Assembly (NCBI RefSeq): GCF_900099705.1 | Contig: NZ_LT629695.1 | Coordinates: forward strand, 1-64,000 | Direction of reading: 5' to 3' | Origin: Agrococcus jejuensis | GTDB lineage: Bacteria > Actinomycetota > Actinomycetes > Actinomycetales > Microbacteriaceae | Length of the DNA stretch: 64,000 bases | In this document: piece after piece, positions 33,515 through 41,390 of the stretch | Layout: every line of letters begins with the position of its first letter | Numbering within the stretch: the first letter of the stretch is position 1 | Made by a program: the position numbers and the translations under genes | The notes under the pieces: model-generated | What the model was told of the DNA's origin: nothing | The model's input: the letters and a program-made list of their open reading frames with translations, nothing else | Database searches by the model: none

Positions 33515-34062
33515 GCGGGGGTACCGACCGCGGCGTACTCGAGCGCGAGCGTCGCGCCGACGCAGCCGGCCTGGTCGACGTCGGTGTCGAGCATCGACAG
33601 CAGCGGCAGGTCAGCGGCCACGGCACCCGCACCGGTGAGCGACGACGACGACGCGCCGGCGAGCTCGAAGCCGAACGTCGACTGCTCGATCGCGAAGTCG
33701 GCGACCGAGCATCCCAGCTCCGCGGTCGCGTTCGGGGCGACGACGTCGGCGATGCGCACCGAGAGCCCGCTCACGGCGAGCGCCGCGTCGGTCTCGTTGA
33801 GGATGACGAGGTCGAGGCGCTCGCCCATCCCGGGCTGCAGCGGCACCGTGAGCGAGCCGGAGATCGACAGCGCGCCCGACGGAGCCGTGACCGACTCCTG
33901 GTCGGTGCCGCCGCCGACGACGATCACGCCGTCGCGGCCGGCATCGACGACCGCCCAGGTCGCCACCGTGCCGAGCCAGAGGAGGAGCAGCACGACGAGC
34001 GCGATCACGAGGGGGCGGCGGCGGCGAGTGCGCTCACGCTCCCCTGCTGTCGCAGTCGTCAT
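33511..34062 (-). CDS. Small membrane-anchored two-cysteine protein (cluster member 2)
   Basis: A 183-residue protein with a basic N-terminus (ERERTRRRR), one strong membrane segment (PLVIALVVLLLLWLGTVATW) and an exported beta-rich domain. Two Cys lie in ELGCSVADFAIEQSTF and QAGCVGATLALEY, aligning with the two small neighbours. I prefer the ATG at 34062 over 34068 because the GGAGAGG ribosome-binding site is then 6 nt away. No cleavage site is obvious, so it may stay anchored and act as the base or a minor subunit (inference). Confidence 0.7.
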   Translation of the reverse strand: MTTATAGERERTRRRRPLVIALVVLLLLWLGTVATWAVVDAGRDGVIVVGGGTDQESVTAPSGALSISGSLTVPLQPGMGERLDLVILNETDAALAVSGLSVRIADVVAPNATAELGCSVADFAIEQSTFGFELAGASSSSLTGAGAVAADLPLLSMLDTDVDQAGCVGATLALEYAAVGTPA

Positions 34063-34105
34063 GGTCATCCTCTCCGTCGCTCGTTCGTCTCGTCACCGTC
34101 GGGAT

Positions 34106-34127
34106 GGGGCGGCGCGATCGCCGCCCC
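34106..34127 (-). terminator. Intra-operon hairpin after cluster member 1
   Basis: Perfect 9-bp GC arms (34106-34114 and 34119-34127) with a 4-nt loop, 8 nt after the stop of the first gene and 43 nt before the second. It could be a partial terminator or a 3' stabiliser that makes the first product more abundant. Confidence 0.6.
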
Positions 34128-34135
34128 ACGCCCGG

Positions 34136-34621
34136 TCAGCCGACCGTGTAGCTGAGGTTGACGGTCACGCCCTGGCAGGCGTTCTGGTTCGCGGCGCGGT
34201 TGTTGAACTGGATCGACGCGCCGGTCCATGCCTGCTGGCCGCTGGCGGGGATGTCCTGGTTCACGGCAGCGGGCTGGACGAGCGTGTAGTCGGCGGCCGT
34301 GCAGCCGGTGACGGCCGTGCCGTTCTTCGTGATGCTCGAGATCGACACCGTGACGGTCGACACGTAGAGCGCGCTCGTCGTGGTGTTCGAGATGGTGCCG
34401 GCGAGGGGCTGCGCGGCGCGGCCCGGCGCGAGCCCGCCGACCTCGGAGGTCTGCGCGACGGCGACGACGCCGGCCGTGCCGGTCGTCGCGGTGCCGGTGC
34501 CGGTGCCGGTCGTCGACCACCAGGCGTAGGCGACGCCACCGCCGGCGAGCACGAATGCAGCGGTGACGATCGCGATCAGCTTCTTGCGGTGGGTGCGACG
34601 GGTGGGCGCGTTCGTGGACAT
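34136..34621 (-). CDS. Small exported two-cysteine protein (cluster member 1)
   Basis: A 161-residue protein. Its N-terminus is MSTNAPTRRTHRKKLIAIVT, then a hydrophobic stretch ending VAYAWWSTTGTGTGTATTGT. The exported domain has VTGCTAADYTL and ends NACQGVTVNLSYTVG. The layout (basic n-region, hydrophobic core, A-x-A then an aromatic-Trp-Ser motif, two Cys) recalls SipW/TasA-type alternate-signal exported proteins of Gram-positive bacteria, but I see no firm family motif. It is the first gene behind a good promoter and is followed by a hairpin, which suggests high expression. Confidence 0.72.
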   Translation of the reverse strand: MSTNAPTRRTHRKKLIAIVTAAFVLAGGGVAYAWWSTTGTGTGTATTGTAGVVAVAQTSEVGGLAPGRAAQPLAGTISNTTTSALYVSTVTVSISSITKNGTAVTGCTAADYTLVQPAAVNQDIPASGQQAWTGASIQFNNRAANQNACQGVTVNLSYTVG

Positions 34622-34712
34622 GACGAGACTCCGAGCTCTGAGAGATGAGAAGGAGGATCGCCGTGTGCGGCGCAAGAAGCTGCTCGTCGCGTGCATCGAC
34701 CCTCGGCGCACG

Positions 34713-34741
34713 ACCATACAGATTCGAGCATCCCTCACCAA
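34713..34741 (-). promoter_or_regulatory. Promoter of the exported-protein cluster
   Basis: Minus-strand TTGGTG (34741-34736), 17-nt spacer, TATGGT (34718-34713). This is the best sigma-70-type match I noticed in the window. It gives a leader of roughly 85 nt. Sequence around it is visibly lower in GC than the surroundings. Confidence 0.6.
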
Positions 34742-34805
34742 ATGTTCTTGTGACCGGGGTACAAACTCGTGTTCTGCAACCCGGGTTGCGCGTGAGCATC
34801 CCTCA
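34726..34805 (-). promoter_or_regulatory. Direct repeats and palindrome upstream of the exported-protein cluster
   Basis: The 12-mer TGAGGGATGCTC occurs twice in the same orientation (34737-34726, inside the promoter spacer, and 34805-34794). Between them lies the perfect 14-bp palindrome GCAACCCGGGTTGC (34776-34789). The arrangement looks like a regulated promoter with at least two binding sites. Confidence 0.45.
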
Positions 34806-34837
34806 TTCTCGACGCTCGAGGCGTCTGAGATGTCCCG

Positions 34838-35341
34838 TCAGTCGTCGGCGAGCGCGGCCAGCCGATGCCAGTCGCCGAAGCCTCCGTCGAGCGTGAACGC
34901 CACGAGATGCGACGGGTAGAGGTCGCGGCTCACCAACCCGCGCAGGGCCGCCTCGCGGTCCACCTCGAGCGCGGCCAGCCACGCGGGATCGAGCGTCGCG
35001 CGCCACGCCGCGAGCTCGCCGGAGGTGCGGGGCTCGACGTCGTCGCGCTCGGCCCGCCACGCCTCGTAGGCAGCCTGCTGCGCGTCCCAGGCGGCACCGT
35101 GGTCGCGGGCATCGGGCACGAGCCAGCGCAGCAGGGCACCCGGCGACGCGGGACGGTGCGGCGAGGGCCGCGATGGCCGTGCGAGCTCGAGCTCGTCGAG
35201 CGCGGCACGCTGCTGCGTGACGAGCGCCACGAGGGCCGCGGCGGCGGGGTGCTCCCCCATCGCCGCGGCCTCGAGCGTCGCGAGCGTCGCGTAGTGGTCG
35301 ACGAGGTCGGTCATCCGACCCGCCGCGTCGACGGCGCTCAT
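34838..35341 (-). CDS. Hypothetical protein, 167 residues
   Basis: I do not recognise this family. The product is predicted cytoplasmic, with a His/Ala-rich helical N-terminal half (VDHYATLATLEAAAMGEHPA) and a C-terminus SRDLYPSHLVAFTLDGGFGD. It has no Cys and no membrane segment. The ATG at 35341 overlaps the stop of the DUF885 gene (ATGA), so it is coupled to that gene and may assist it. Confidence 0.75.
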   Translation of the reverse strand: MSAVDAAGRMTDLVDHYATLATLEAAAMGEHPAAAALVALVTQQRAALDELELARPSRPSPHRPASPGALLRWLVPDARDHGAAWDAQQAAYEAWRAERDDVEPRTSGELAAWRATLDPAWLAALEVDREAALRGLVSRDLYPSHLVAFTLDGGFGDWHRLAALADD

Positions 35342-37020
35342 CGGCCGCGCAGCACCGCGCCCTTGAGGGTGTCGAGGCCGACGCCGCCGATGTTCAGCAC
35401 GCGCATGTGGAAGTCCTTGAGGTCGAACGCGTCGCCCTCCGCGGCCTTCGCCTCGTCGCGGATCTGCTCGAAGATGCGCTGGCCGATCTTGTACGACGGC
35501 GCCTGGCCCGGCCACCCGAAGTAGCGGTTGACCTCGAAGCGCACGAACGGCTCGTTCATGTTCACGTTCGACTTGAGGAACTCGAACGCGTAGTCGAAGT
35601 CCCACGAGCCGGTGCCGTCGAGGCGCGGCTTGCCCAGGTGCACGCCGATGTCGAGCACGACGCGCGCCGCGCGCATCCGCTGCCCGTCGAGCATGCCGAG
35701 GCGGTCGGCCGGGTCGTCGAGGTAGCCGAGCGACTCCATGAGGCGCTCCGCGTAGAGCGCCCAGCCCTCCGCGTGGCCCGACGTGCCCGCGAGGCGGCGC
35801 CACGTGTTCAGCTGCGCGCGGTTGTACGTCGCCTGCGCGATCTGCAGGTGATGCCCGGGCACGCCCTCGTGGTACACCGTCGTGAGCTCGCGCCACGTGT
35901 CGAACTCCGTGACGCCCTTCGGCACCGACCACCACATGCGGCCCGGACGCGAGAAGTCGTCGGCGGGACCCGTGTAGTAGATGCCGCCCGTCTGCGTCGG
36001 CGCGATCATGCACTCGAGCGCCTCGATGGGCTTCGCGATGTCGAAGTGCGTCGTGCCGAGCTCGGCGATCGCCGCATCGCTCGTCTCCTGCATCCACGCC
36101 TTGAGGGCATCCGTGCCGTGCAGCTTTCGCGACGCGTCGCCGTCGAGATGCGCGATCGCCTCGGCGACGGATGCGCCGGGCACGATCTCGTTCGCGATGC
36201 GCTCCTGCTCGTCGCGCATGCGGGCGAGCTCCTCGATGCCCCACTCGTACGTCTCGTCGAGGTCGACCGTCGCGCCCAGGAAGCGGCGCGACATGAGCGA
36301 GTAGAACTCGCGGCCCACCGCATCCTCCTCGCGCGCGGCGGGCAGCAGCTCGTCGCGCAGGAAGTCGCGCAGCACGCCGTAGGACAGCGTCGCCGACTGC
36401 GCGCCACCCTGCAGGTCGCTGCGCAGGCCCTGGCTGAGGTCGCCCTCGTCGGCCTTGGCGTCGTTCGCGAGCTCGTGGAAGAAGCCGGCGCCGTCGCCGA
36501 AGTCGTCGAGCTGCTCGAGCACCTGCTCGACCTGACGGCGCGCAGGCGTGTTGCCGGCCTCGATGCCGGCGCGCAGGCTGTCGACATAGCCGTCGATCGC
36601 GCCGCGCACCGTGCGCATGCGGCCCGAGATGTCGCTCCAGTGCTCCTCGGTCGCCGTCGGCATCATGTCGAAGATGTCGCGGATGCCCTGCGCCTCGGAG
36701 GCGAGGTTGTTGAGGTCGCGCTGCCACCAGCCCGACTCGATCGTCTCGACCTCGAGCTCGAGCTCACGGGTGAGGTCGGTCTTCGTGACCCAGTCGACGT
36801 CGTCGACGGGCTCCTCGGCGGCGAGGGCTGCGAGCGTGCCGCGCGCGGCCTCCAGGCGGGGCTCGATGCCCGCGCGCGAGAGGTCGCCGTACTGGGTCTT
36901 GTCGCCCTCGGCGCCGAGCCAGACGCGCGTGCGCGGCTCGAGCTCGATCTCCTTTTGCACGACCGCCTCGGCGATCGCGTCGATGGGCGTGGGGGTGCGT
37001 TCCTGCGGGGTCTCCGTCAT
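35338..37020 (-). CDS. DUF885 family protein, predicted metallopeptidase-like
   Basis: A 560-residue soluble protein of the DUF885 family. The zinc-site-like motif VYHEGVPGHHLQIA is complete, with a downstream GHAEGWALYAERLMESLG that would supply the third ligand. This layout is shared with carboxypeptidase-like helical metallopeptidases. No signal peptide is present. The ATG at 37020 lies 6 nt after a TAGGGT box, so the mRNA may be leaderless. The substrate is unknown. Confidence 0.85.
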   Translation of the reverse strand: MTETPQERTPTPIDAIAEAVVQKEIELEPRTRVWLGAEGDKTQYGDLSRAGIEPRLEAARGTLAALAAEEPVDDVDWVTKTDLTRELELEVETIESGWWQRDLNNLASEAQGIRDIFDMMPTATEEHWSDISGRMRTVRGAIDGYVDSLRAGIEAGNTPARRQVEQVLEQLDDFGDGAGFFHELANDAKADEGDLSQGLRSDLQGGAQSATLSYGVLRDFLRDELLPAAREEDAVGREFYSLMSRRFLGATVDLDETYEWGIEELARMRDEQERIANEIVPGASVAEAIAHLDGDASRKLHGTDALKAWMQETSDAAIAELGTTHFDIAKPIEALECMIAPTQTGGIYYTGPADDFSRPGRMWWSVPKGVTEFDTWRELTTVYHEGVPGHHLQIAQATYNRAQLNTWRRLAGTSGHAEGWALYAERLMESLGYLDDPADRLGMLDGQRMRAARVVLDIGVHLGKPRLDGTGSWDFDYAFEFLKSNVNMNEPFVRFEVNRYFGWPGQAPSYKIGQRIFEQIRDEAKAAEGDAFDLKDFHMRVLNIGGVGLDTLKGAVLRGR

Positions 37021-37026
37021 GCTCCG

Positions 37027-37032
37027 ACCCTA
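37027..37032 (-). promoter_or_regulatory. -10 box of the DUF885 gene, probably leaderless
   Basis: TAGGGT on the minus strand ends 6 nt before the ATG, and no ribosome-binding site fits between them. Confidence 0.4.
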
Positions 37033-37065
37033 CTCGCGACGGGGCGCCGCACGCCCGGGTCGCGC

Positions 37066-38070
37066 TCAGTCGAGCAGGGGCAGCACGGCCTCCTCGAAGG
37101 CGTCGATGCCCTCGTGGCCGTAGGCGACGTCGGGCATGTACACGACGAGGTAGTCGCACCCAGCGGCCTGCAGCGCTCGGATGCGGTCGGCCACCTGCTC
37201 GGGGCTGCCGACGGCCGCGCCCTCGGGCTTGAACGCGGCGCCTGCCTGGTCTGCGGGCAGCGTGCGATCCGTGCGCGCGTGCACCTCGTCGACGACGCGA
37301 CGCGCCTCCGCCTCCGTCGCCCGCACGACGACGTTGAGGTTCGTCGAGTTCGTGATCGTGCCCGGGTCGCGGCCCACGTCGTCGCAGTGGCGGTGCAGGA
37401 TGTCGCGCTTCCGGGCGAACTGCTCGGGAGTGCCGCCGAAGTTCGACGCGTCGCCCCAGCGTGCGACGTACCGCAGCGTGCGCTGCTCGCCGCCCCCCGC
37501 GATCCACGTGGGGATGTGCGGCGTGCCGTCTGGCCGGCGCTGCAGCGGCTGCGGCTGGCAGATGGCGCCGTCGACCGAGTACCACTCCCCCTCGAGCGTC
37601 GCCTCGCCCTCGTGCCACAGGCGCTGCATGATCTGCACGCCGTCGCGCAGGCGGCCGATGCGCTCGCCGGTGCCGGGGAATCCGTAGCCGTAGGCGCGGA
37701 ACTCGTGCTCGTACCAGCCGGCGCCGATGCCCATCTCGACGCGGCCGCCCGAGATCGCGTCGACCGTCGCGGCGATCTTCGCGAGGTGCGCCGGGTGGCG
37801 GTAGCCCATGCACGTGCACATCTGGCCGAGGCGGATGCGGTCGGTCGCCGCGGCGAGGGCCGCCATGAGCGTCCAGGCCTCGTGCGTCGCCTCCTGCGTC
37901 GGATGCGGCGTCGTGTGGAAGTGGTCGTACACCCACACCGACTCCCACGAGCCGGCCTCGGCGCGCCTGGCGACGTCGAGCATCGTGCGCCACTGCTCGG
38001 CGGGCTCGACGTCGACGAGGTCGAGGCGCCAGCCCTGCGGCACGAACAGTCCGGTACGCAGCGTCGTCAT
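37066..38070 (-). CDS. LLM class F420-dependent oxidoreductase
   Basis: A 334-residue luciferase-like monooxygenase-fold protein. Characteristic segments are SVWVYDHFHTTPHPTQEATH, MCTCMGYRHPAHLAKIAATV, DAISGGRVEMGIGAGWYEHE and WIAGGGEQRTLR. Members of this subgroup in actinobacteria use cofactor F420, but the sequence does not exclude FMN and the substrate is unknown. A TAGGCT box at 38078-38083 ends 7 nt before the ATG, so it is probably leaderless and transcribed separately from polA. Confidence 0.87.
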   Translation of the reverse strand: MTTLRTGLFVPQGWRLDLVDVEPAEQWRTMLDVARRAEAGSWESVWVYDHFHTTPHPTQEATHEAWTLMAALAAATDRIRLGQMCTCMGYRHPAHLAKIAATVDAISGGRVEMGIGAGWYEHEFRAYGYGFPGTGERIGRLRDGVQIMQRLWHEGEATLEGEWYSVDGAICQPQPLQRRPDGTPHIPTWIAGGGEQRTLRYVARWGDASNFGGTPEQFARKRDILHRHCDDVGRDPGTITNSTNLNVVVRATEAEARRVVDEVHARTDRTLPADQAGAAFKPEGAAVGSPEQVADRIRALQAAGCDYLVVYMPDVAYGHEGIDAFEEAVLPLLD

Positions 38071-38106
38071 GGCTCGCAGCCTACGCGGCGTCGGGCGTGC
38101 GGTCGG

Positions 38107-40758
38107 TCAGTGACCGGCGGCATCCCAGTTCGGGCCGACGCCGACCGCGACGTCGAGGGGCACGGACAGGTCGGCGGCGCCGCCCATGCCGTCGCGCACG
38201 ATCTCGGTCATGCGGTCGAGCTCGCCGGGCGCGACCTCGAAGACGAGCTCGTCGTGCACCTGCAGCAGCATGCGCGACTGCAGGCCCTCGTCGATGATCT
38301 GCGCGTCGATCGCGAGCATGGCGCGCTTGATGATGTCGGCCGCCGAGCCCTGGATGGGCGAGTTGAGCGCCTGGCGCTCGGCGTTCTCGCGCAGCACGCG
38401 GTTCGCCGAGTGCAGGTCGGGGAACGGCCGGCGACGCCCGAAGATCGTCGTCGTGTAGCCGTCGTCCTTCGCCTGCATGACGACGCCGCGCAGGTAGGCG
38501 CGCACGCCGCCGAAGCGCTCGAAGTAGTCGAGCATGAGCTGCTTCGCCTCGGACTGCGGGATGCGCAGCTGCTTCGAGAGGCCGAAGGCGCTGAGGCCGT
38601 ACGCGAGGCCGTACGACATCGCCTTGACCTTCGTGCGCATGAGCGGCGACACGTCGGCGGGGTCGACGCCGAAGACGCGCGAGCCGACGAAGCGGTGGAG
38701 GTCCTCGCCCGAGTGGAACGCCTCGATGAGTCCCGCATCCTCCGACAGGTGCGCCATGATGCGCATCTCGATCTGCGAGTAGTCGGCGGTCAGCAGCGTC
38801 TCGAAGCCCTCGCCGTGCACGAACGCCGTGCGGATCTCGCGGCTCACGTCGGTGCGGATCGGGATGTTCTGCAGGTTCGGGTCGTTCGACGACAGGCGGC
38901 CCGTGTTGGAGCCCGTCTGGTCGTACGTCGTGTGGATGCGGGCATCCGTCTGGATGCCCTTCTGCAGCGTCTCGATGATCTGCATGAGCTTCGTCGCCTC
39001 GCGGTGCTGCAGCAGCAGCCCGAGGAACGGATGCGGGCTCGACTCCTGCAGGTCGGCGAGCGCCTGCGCGTCGGTCGAGTAGCCCGTCTTCGTCGCACGC
39101 GTCTTGGGCATGCCGAGCTCGTCGAACAGCACGGTCTGCAGCTGCTTGGGGCTGCCGAGGTTCACCTCGTGGCCGATCTCGGCGAACGCATCCTGCGCAT
39201 GCCCGTCGGCCTTCTCGCGCATCGTCGCGTGGATGCGCTCGAGCACCGACGCATCGATCGTGACGCCCGCGTTCTCCATGCGGGTCAGCACGGGCTGCAG
39301 CGGCAGCTCGATGTCGGCCTCGACGCCCTGCGTGCCCTCGTCGAGGTTCGCGGTGAGCGGGTCGGCGATGCGCGCGACGTACCAGGCGATCGTGCCGATG
39401 GCGCTCGGCTCGACGTCGGGCACGAGCTGCGTCGGATCGGGCTTCGGCATCGTCTCGCCGAGGATCGTGAAGACCTGGTGGTCGAGCTCGTACGTCTTCG
39501 CCAGCGCCGTCGGCGCCGCGAGCCACGCGGCGATGCGCGTGTCGACGACGACGCCGCCGAGGTCGAGGCCCGCCGCCCACAGCCAGCGGCGCTGCAGCTT
39601 TGCGTCGTGCAACGCCTTCGGGTGGTCGCCCGCGAGCCACTCGGCGAGCGCGACGTAGTCGCCCGTGCCCGCCTGGTACGGCACGTAGACGCTCGCCTGG
39701 TCGGTCGACAGGCCGATGCCCGTGAGCTCGTCGCCCGTGCGCTCGAGGTGCACGGCGACCTGCGCCGTCTGCCGCTCGAGCCAGGTCGCGAGCTCCTCGT
39801 CGACCATCGTGTGCACGGCGGGTGCCGCGGGGCCGCTCGCCGCGGGTGCGGACTCGCCGTCGGCGCCGCCGCCCTCCTGCGTGAGCACGCGGTCGAGCAG
39901 CGTGCGGAACTGCAGGCGCTGCGAGAACATCTCGCGCACCTTCGCCTCGTCGATCGGCTGCCTCGCGACGTCGGTCGGCCCGATCGGCAGCTCGACGTCG
40001 TTCACGAGCCGGTTCAGCCTGCGGTTCCTGACCGCGCGGTCCTGCTGCTCGCGGAGGTTGTTGCCGACGACGCCCTTGATCTCGTCGGCGTGCTCGAGGA
40101 TGTTCGCGACGGTGCCCCACTGCTGCACCCACTTGACGGCCGTCTTCTCGCCGACCTTGTCGATGCCCTGCAGGTTGTCGCTCGTCTCGCCGACGAGCGC
40201 CGCGATCTCGGGGTACTGGTGCGGCTCGATGCCGTAGCGCTCGCGCACGGTCTCGGGCGTGTAGCGCTTGAGCTCGGAGACGCCGCGCGCCGACGGGTAC
40301 AGCAGCGTCACATCCTCGTTCACGAGCTGGATCGTGTCGCGGTCGCCCGAGACGACCAGCACGTCCATGCCGTCCTCGACGCCCCGCCTCGCCATCGTGG
40401 CGAGGATGTCGTCGGCCTCGAAGTCCTCCTTCGAGATCGTGCGGATGCCCATCGCGTGCAGCGCCTCCTCGAGGAGCGGGATCTGCCCCTTGAACTCCGG
40501 CGGCGTCTCCGCGCGCGTGCCCTTGTACTCCGCGTACTCGCGGGTGCGGAACGAGAACCGCGAGATGTCGAACGCGACGGCGAGATGCGTCGGCCGCTCG
40601 TTCTTGAGGATGAGCAGCAGCATCGAGATGAACCCGTGGATGGCGTTCGTGTGCTGCCCCTCGCTGTTGACGAAGTTGTCGAGCGGCAGGGCGAAGAACG
40701 CCCGGAACGCCAGCGAGTGGCCGTCGATGACCATGAGGGTAGGCTTCGTGTCCGGCAC
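38107..40758 (-). CDS. polA: DNA polymerase I
   Basis: An 883-residue polymerase for repair and Okazaki-fragment processing. The 5' nuclease domain is intact (LMVIDGHSLAFRAFFALP, ISKEDFEADDILATMAR, VVSGDRDTIQLV). The 3'-5' exonuclease domain is degenerate: the first acidic motif reads VAVHLERTGDELTGIG, without the catalytic Asp, as in other actinobacterial PolA. Polymerase motifs are TADYSQIEMRIMAHLSED, RTKVKAMSYGLAYG (Tyr at the nucleotide-selecting position) and LLQVHDELVFEV. It starts with GTG at 40758, 7 nt after a TAGGCT box, so it is probably leaderless and damage-inducible. Confidence 0.95.
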   Translation of the reverse strand: MPDTKPTLMVIDGHSLAFRAFFALPLDNFVNSEGQHTNAIHGFISMLLLILKNERPTHLAVAFDISRFSFRTREYAEYKGTRAETPPEFKGQIPLLEEALHAMGIRTISKEDFEADDILATMARRGVEDGMDVLVVSGDRDTIQLVNEDVTLLYPSARGVSELKRYTPETVRERYGIEPHQYPEIAALVGETSDNLQGIDKVGEKTAVKWVQQWGTVANILEHADEIKGVVGNNLREQQDRAVRNRRLNRLVNDVELPIGPTDVARQPIDEAKVREMFSQRLQFRTLLDRVLTQEGGGADGESAPAASGPAAPAVHTMVDEELATWLERQTAQVAVHLERTGDELTGIGLSTDQASVYVPYQAGTGDYVALAEWLAGDHPKALHDAKLQRRWLWAAGLDLGGVVVDTRIAAWLAAPTALAKTYELDHQVFTILGETMPKPDPTQLVPDVEPSAIGTIAWYVARIADPLTANLDEGTQGVEADIELPLQPVLTRMENAGVTIDASVLERIHATMREKADGHAQDAFAEIGHEVNLGSPKQLQTVLFDELGMPKTRATKTGYSTDAQALADLQESSPHPFLGLLLQHREATKLMQIIETLQKGIQTDARIHTTYDQTGSNTGRLSSNDPNLQNIPIRTDVSREIRTAFVHGEGFETLLTADYSQIEMRIMAHLSEDAGLIEAFHSGEDLHRFVGSRVFGVDPADVSPLMRTKVKAMSYGLAYGLSAFGLSKQLRIPQSEAKQLMLDYFERFGGVRAYLRGVVMQAKDDGYTTTIFGRRRPFPDLHSANRVLRENAERQALNSPIQGSAADIIKRAMLAIDAQIIDEGLQSRMLLQVHDELVFEVAPGELDRMTEIVRDGMGGAADLSVPLDVAVGVGPNWDAAGH

Positions 40759-40765
40759 GGCAGCA

Positions 40766-40787
40766 AGCCTAGCCAGCACCAGCGACA
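40766..40787 (-). promoter_or_regulatory. PafBC-type DNA-damage promoter of polA
   Basis: Minus-strand TGTCGCTG (40787-40780), 8-nt spacer, TAGGCT (40771-40766), then 7 nt to the polA GTG. It differs from TTGTCRGTG-N8-TAnnnT at two positions. Confidence 0.58.
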
Positions 40788-40805
40788 CTGCCTTCTGGAG
40801 GCCCC

Positions 40806-41273
40806 TTGTCCGACGCGCCGGCACCCGCGACTCCCCCGCATCCGATCCCCTCCGACGTCGCTGCAGATCCGGGCGCGTCGTCGCTGCTCGGCGAGCGAGG
40901 CCGCGGCGAGCTCGCGGAGCGCATGGGCATCGAGTTCACGGAGCTCTCGGCGTCGCGCTCGGTCGCGACGATGCCCGCGGAGGGCAACCGGCAGCCGATC
41001 GGCCTCATCCACGGCGGGGCCTACTGCGTGCTCGCGGAGTCGCTCGGCTCGATGTCGGCGAACGCCCACGCCATCACGCTCGACCGCTACGCCGTCGGCA
41101 TCGACATCAACGCGACGCACACCCGCTCGGTGCGCTCGGGCACCGTGACCGGCACGTGCACGGCCGTGCACCTCGGCTCGACGATGACGGTGCACGAGAT
41201 CGTGATCACCGACGAGGCGGGCGCTCGCATCTCGACGGCGCGCATCACGAACCTGCTGCGCGAGCGCCGCTGA
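40806..41273 (+). CDS. Hotdog-fold thioesterase (PaaI/EntH type)
   Basis: A 155-residue acyl-CoA thioesterase-like protein. The hotdog signature IGLIHGGAYCVLAESLGS has the catalytic-position acidic residue in the helix. The start is TTG at 40806, chosen because GGAGG lies 6 nt upstream. The first 30 residues are Pro/Ala-rich and unlike the family. It runs divergently from polA with only 47 nt between starts. Its 3' end points into the repeat-bounded nuclease cassette. Confidence 0.85.
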   Translation: MSDAPAPATPPHPIPSDVAADPGASSLLGERGRGELAERMGIEFTELSASRSVATMPAEGNRQPIGLIHGGAYCVLAESLGSMSANAHAITLDRYAVGIDINATHTRSVRSGTVTGTCTAVHLGSTMTVHEIVITDEAGARISTARITNLLRERR

Positions 41274-41290
41274 CGCGTCCGCGTCGATCG

Positions 41291-41350
41291 ATTGGCCACT
41301 TCCTGCGGCGATTGGCCACTTTCTGCGGTGATTGGCCCCTTTCTGTAGGT
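41291..41350 (+). repeat. Three tandem 20-bp repeats, left array of the nuclease cassette
   Basis: Units at 41291-41310 (ATTGGCCACTTCCTGCGGCG), 41311-41330 and 41331-41350, each more diverged toward the cassette. They are the same repeat as the right array at 42474-42593 but in the opposite orientation. Confidence 0.9.
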
Positions 41351-41360
41351 GCGGCCCAGT

Positions 41361-41386
41361 CGATTGGTCCACAACTGGACCAATCG
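41361..41386. repeat. Left hairpin of the nuclease cassette
   Basis: CGATTGGTCCA-CAAC-TGGACCAATCG, perfect 11-bp arms, 4 nt beyond the stop of the nuclease gene. It may double as that gene's terminator. Its arms share the GATTGG core of the 20-bp repeat and match the right hairpin at 42424-42453. Confidence 0.85.
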
Positions 41387-41390
41387 ATCG

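Noticed and set aside
34622..34741. A 40-codon N-terminal extension of the first exported protein
   Set aside because: It would cover the -10 box and leader of the promoter, and it places a long Arg/Ser-rich stretch before a good start with its own GGAG site.
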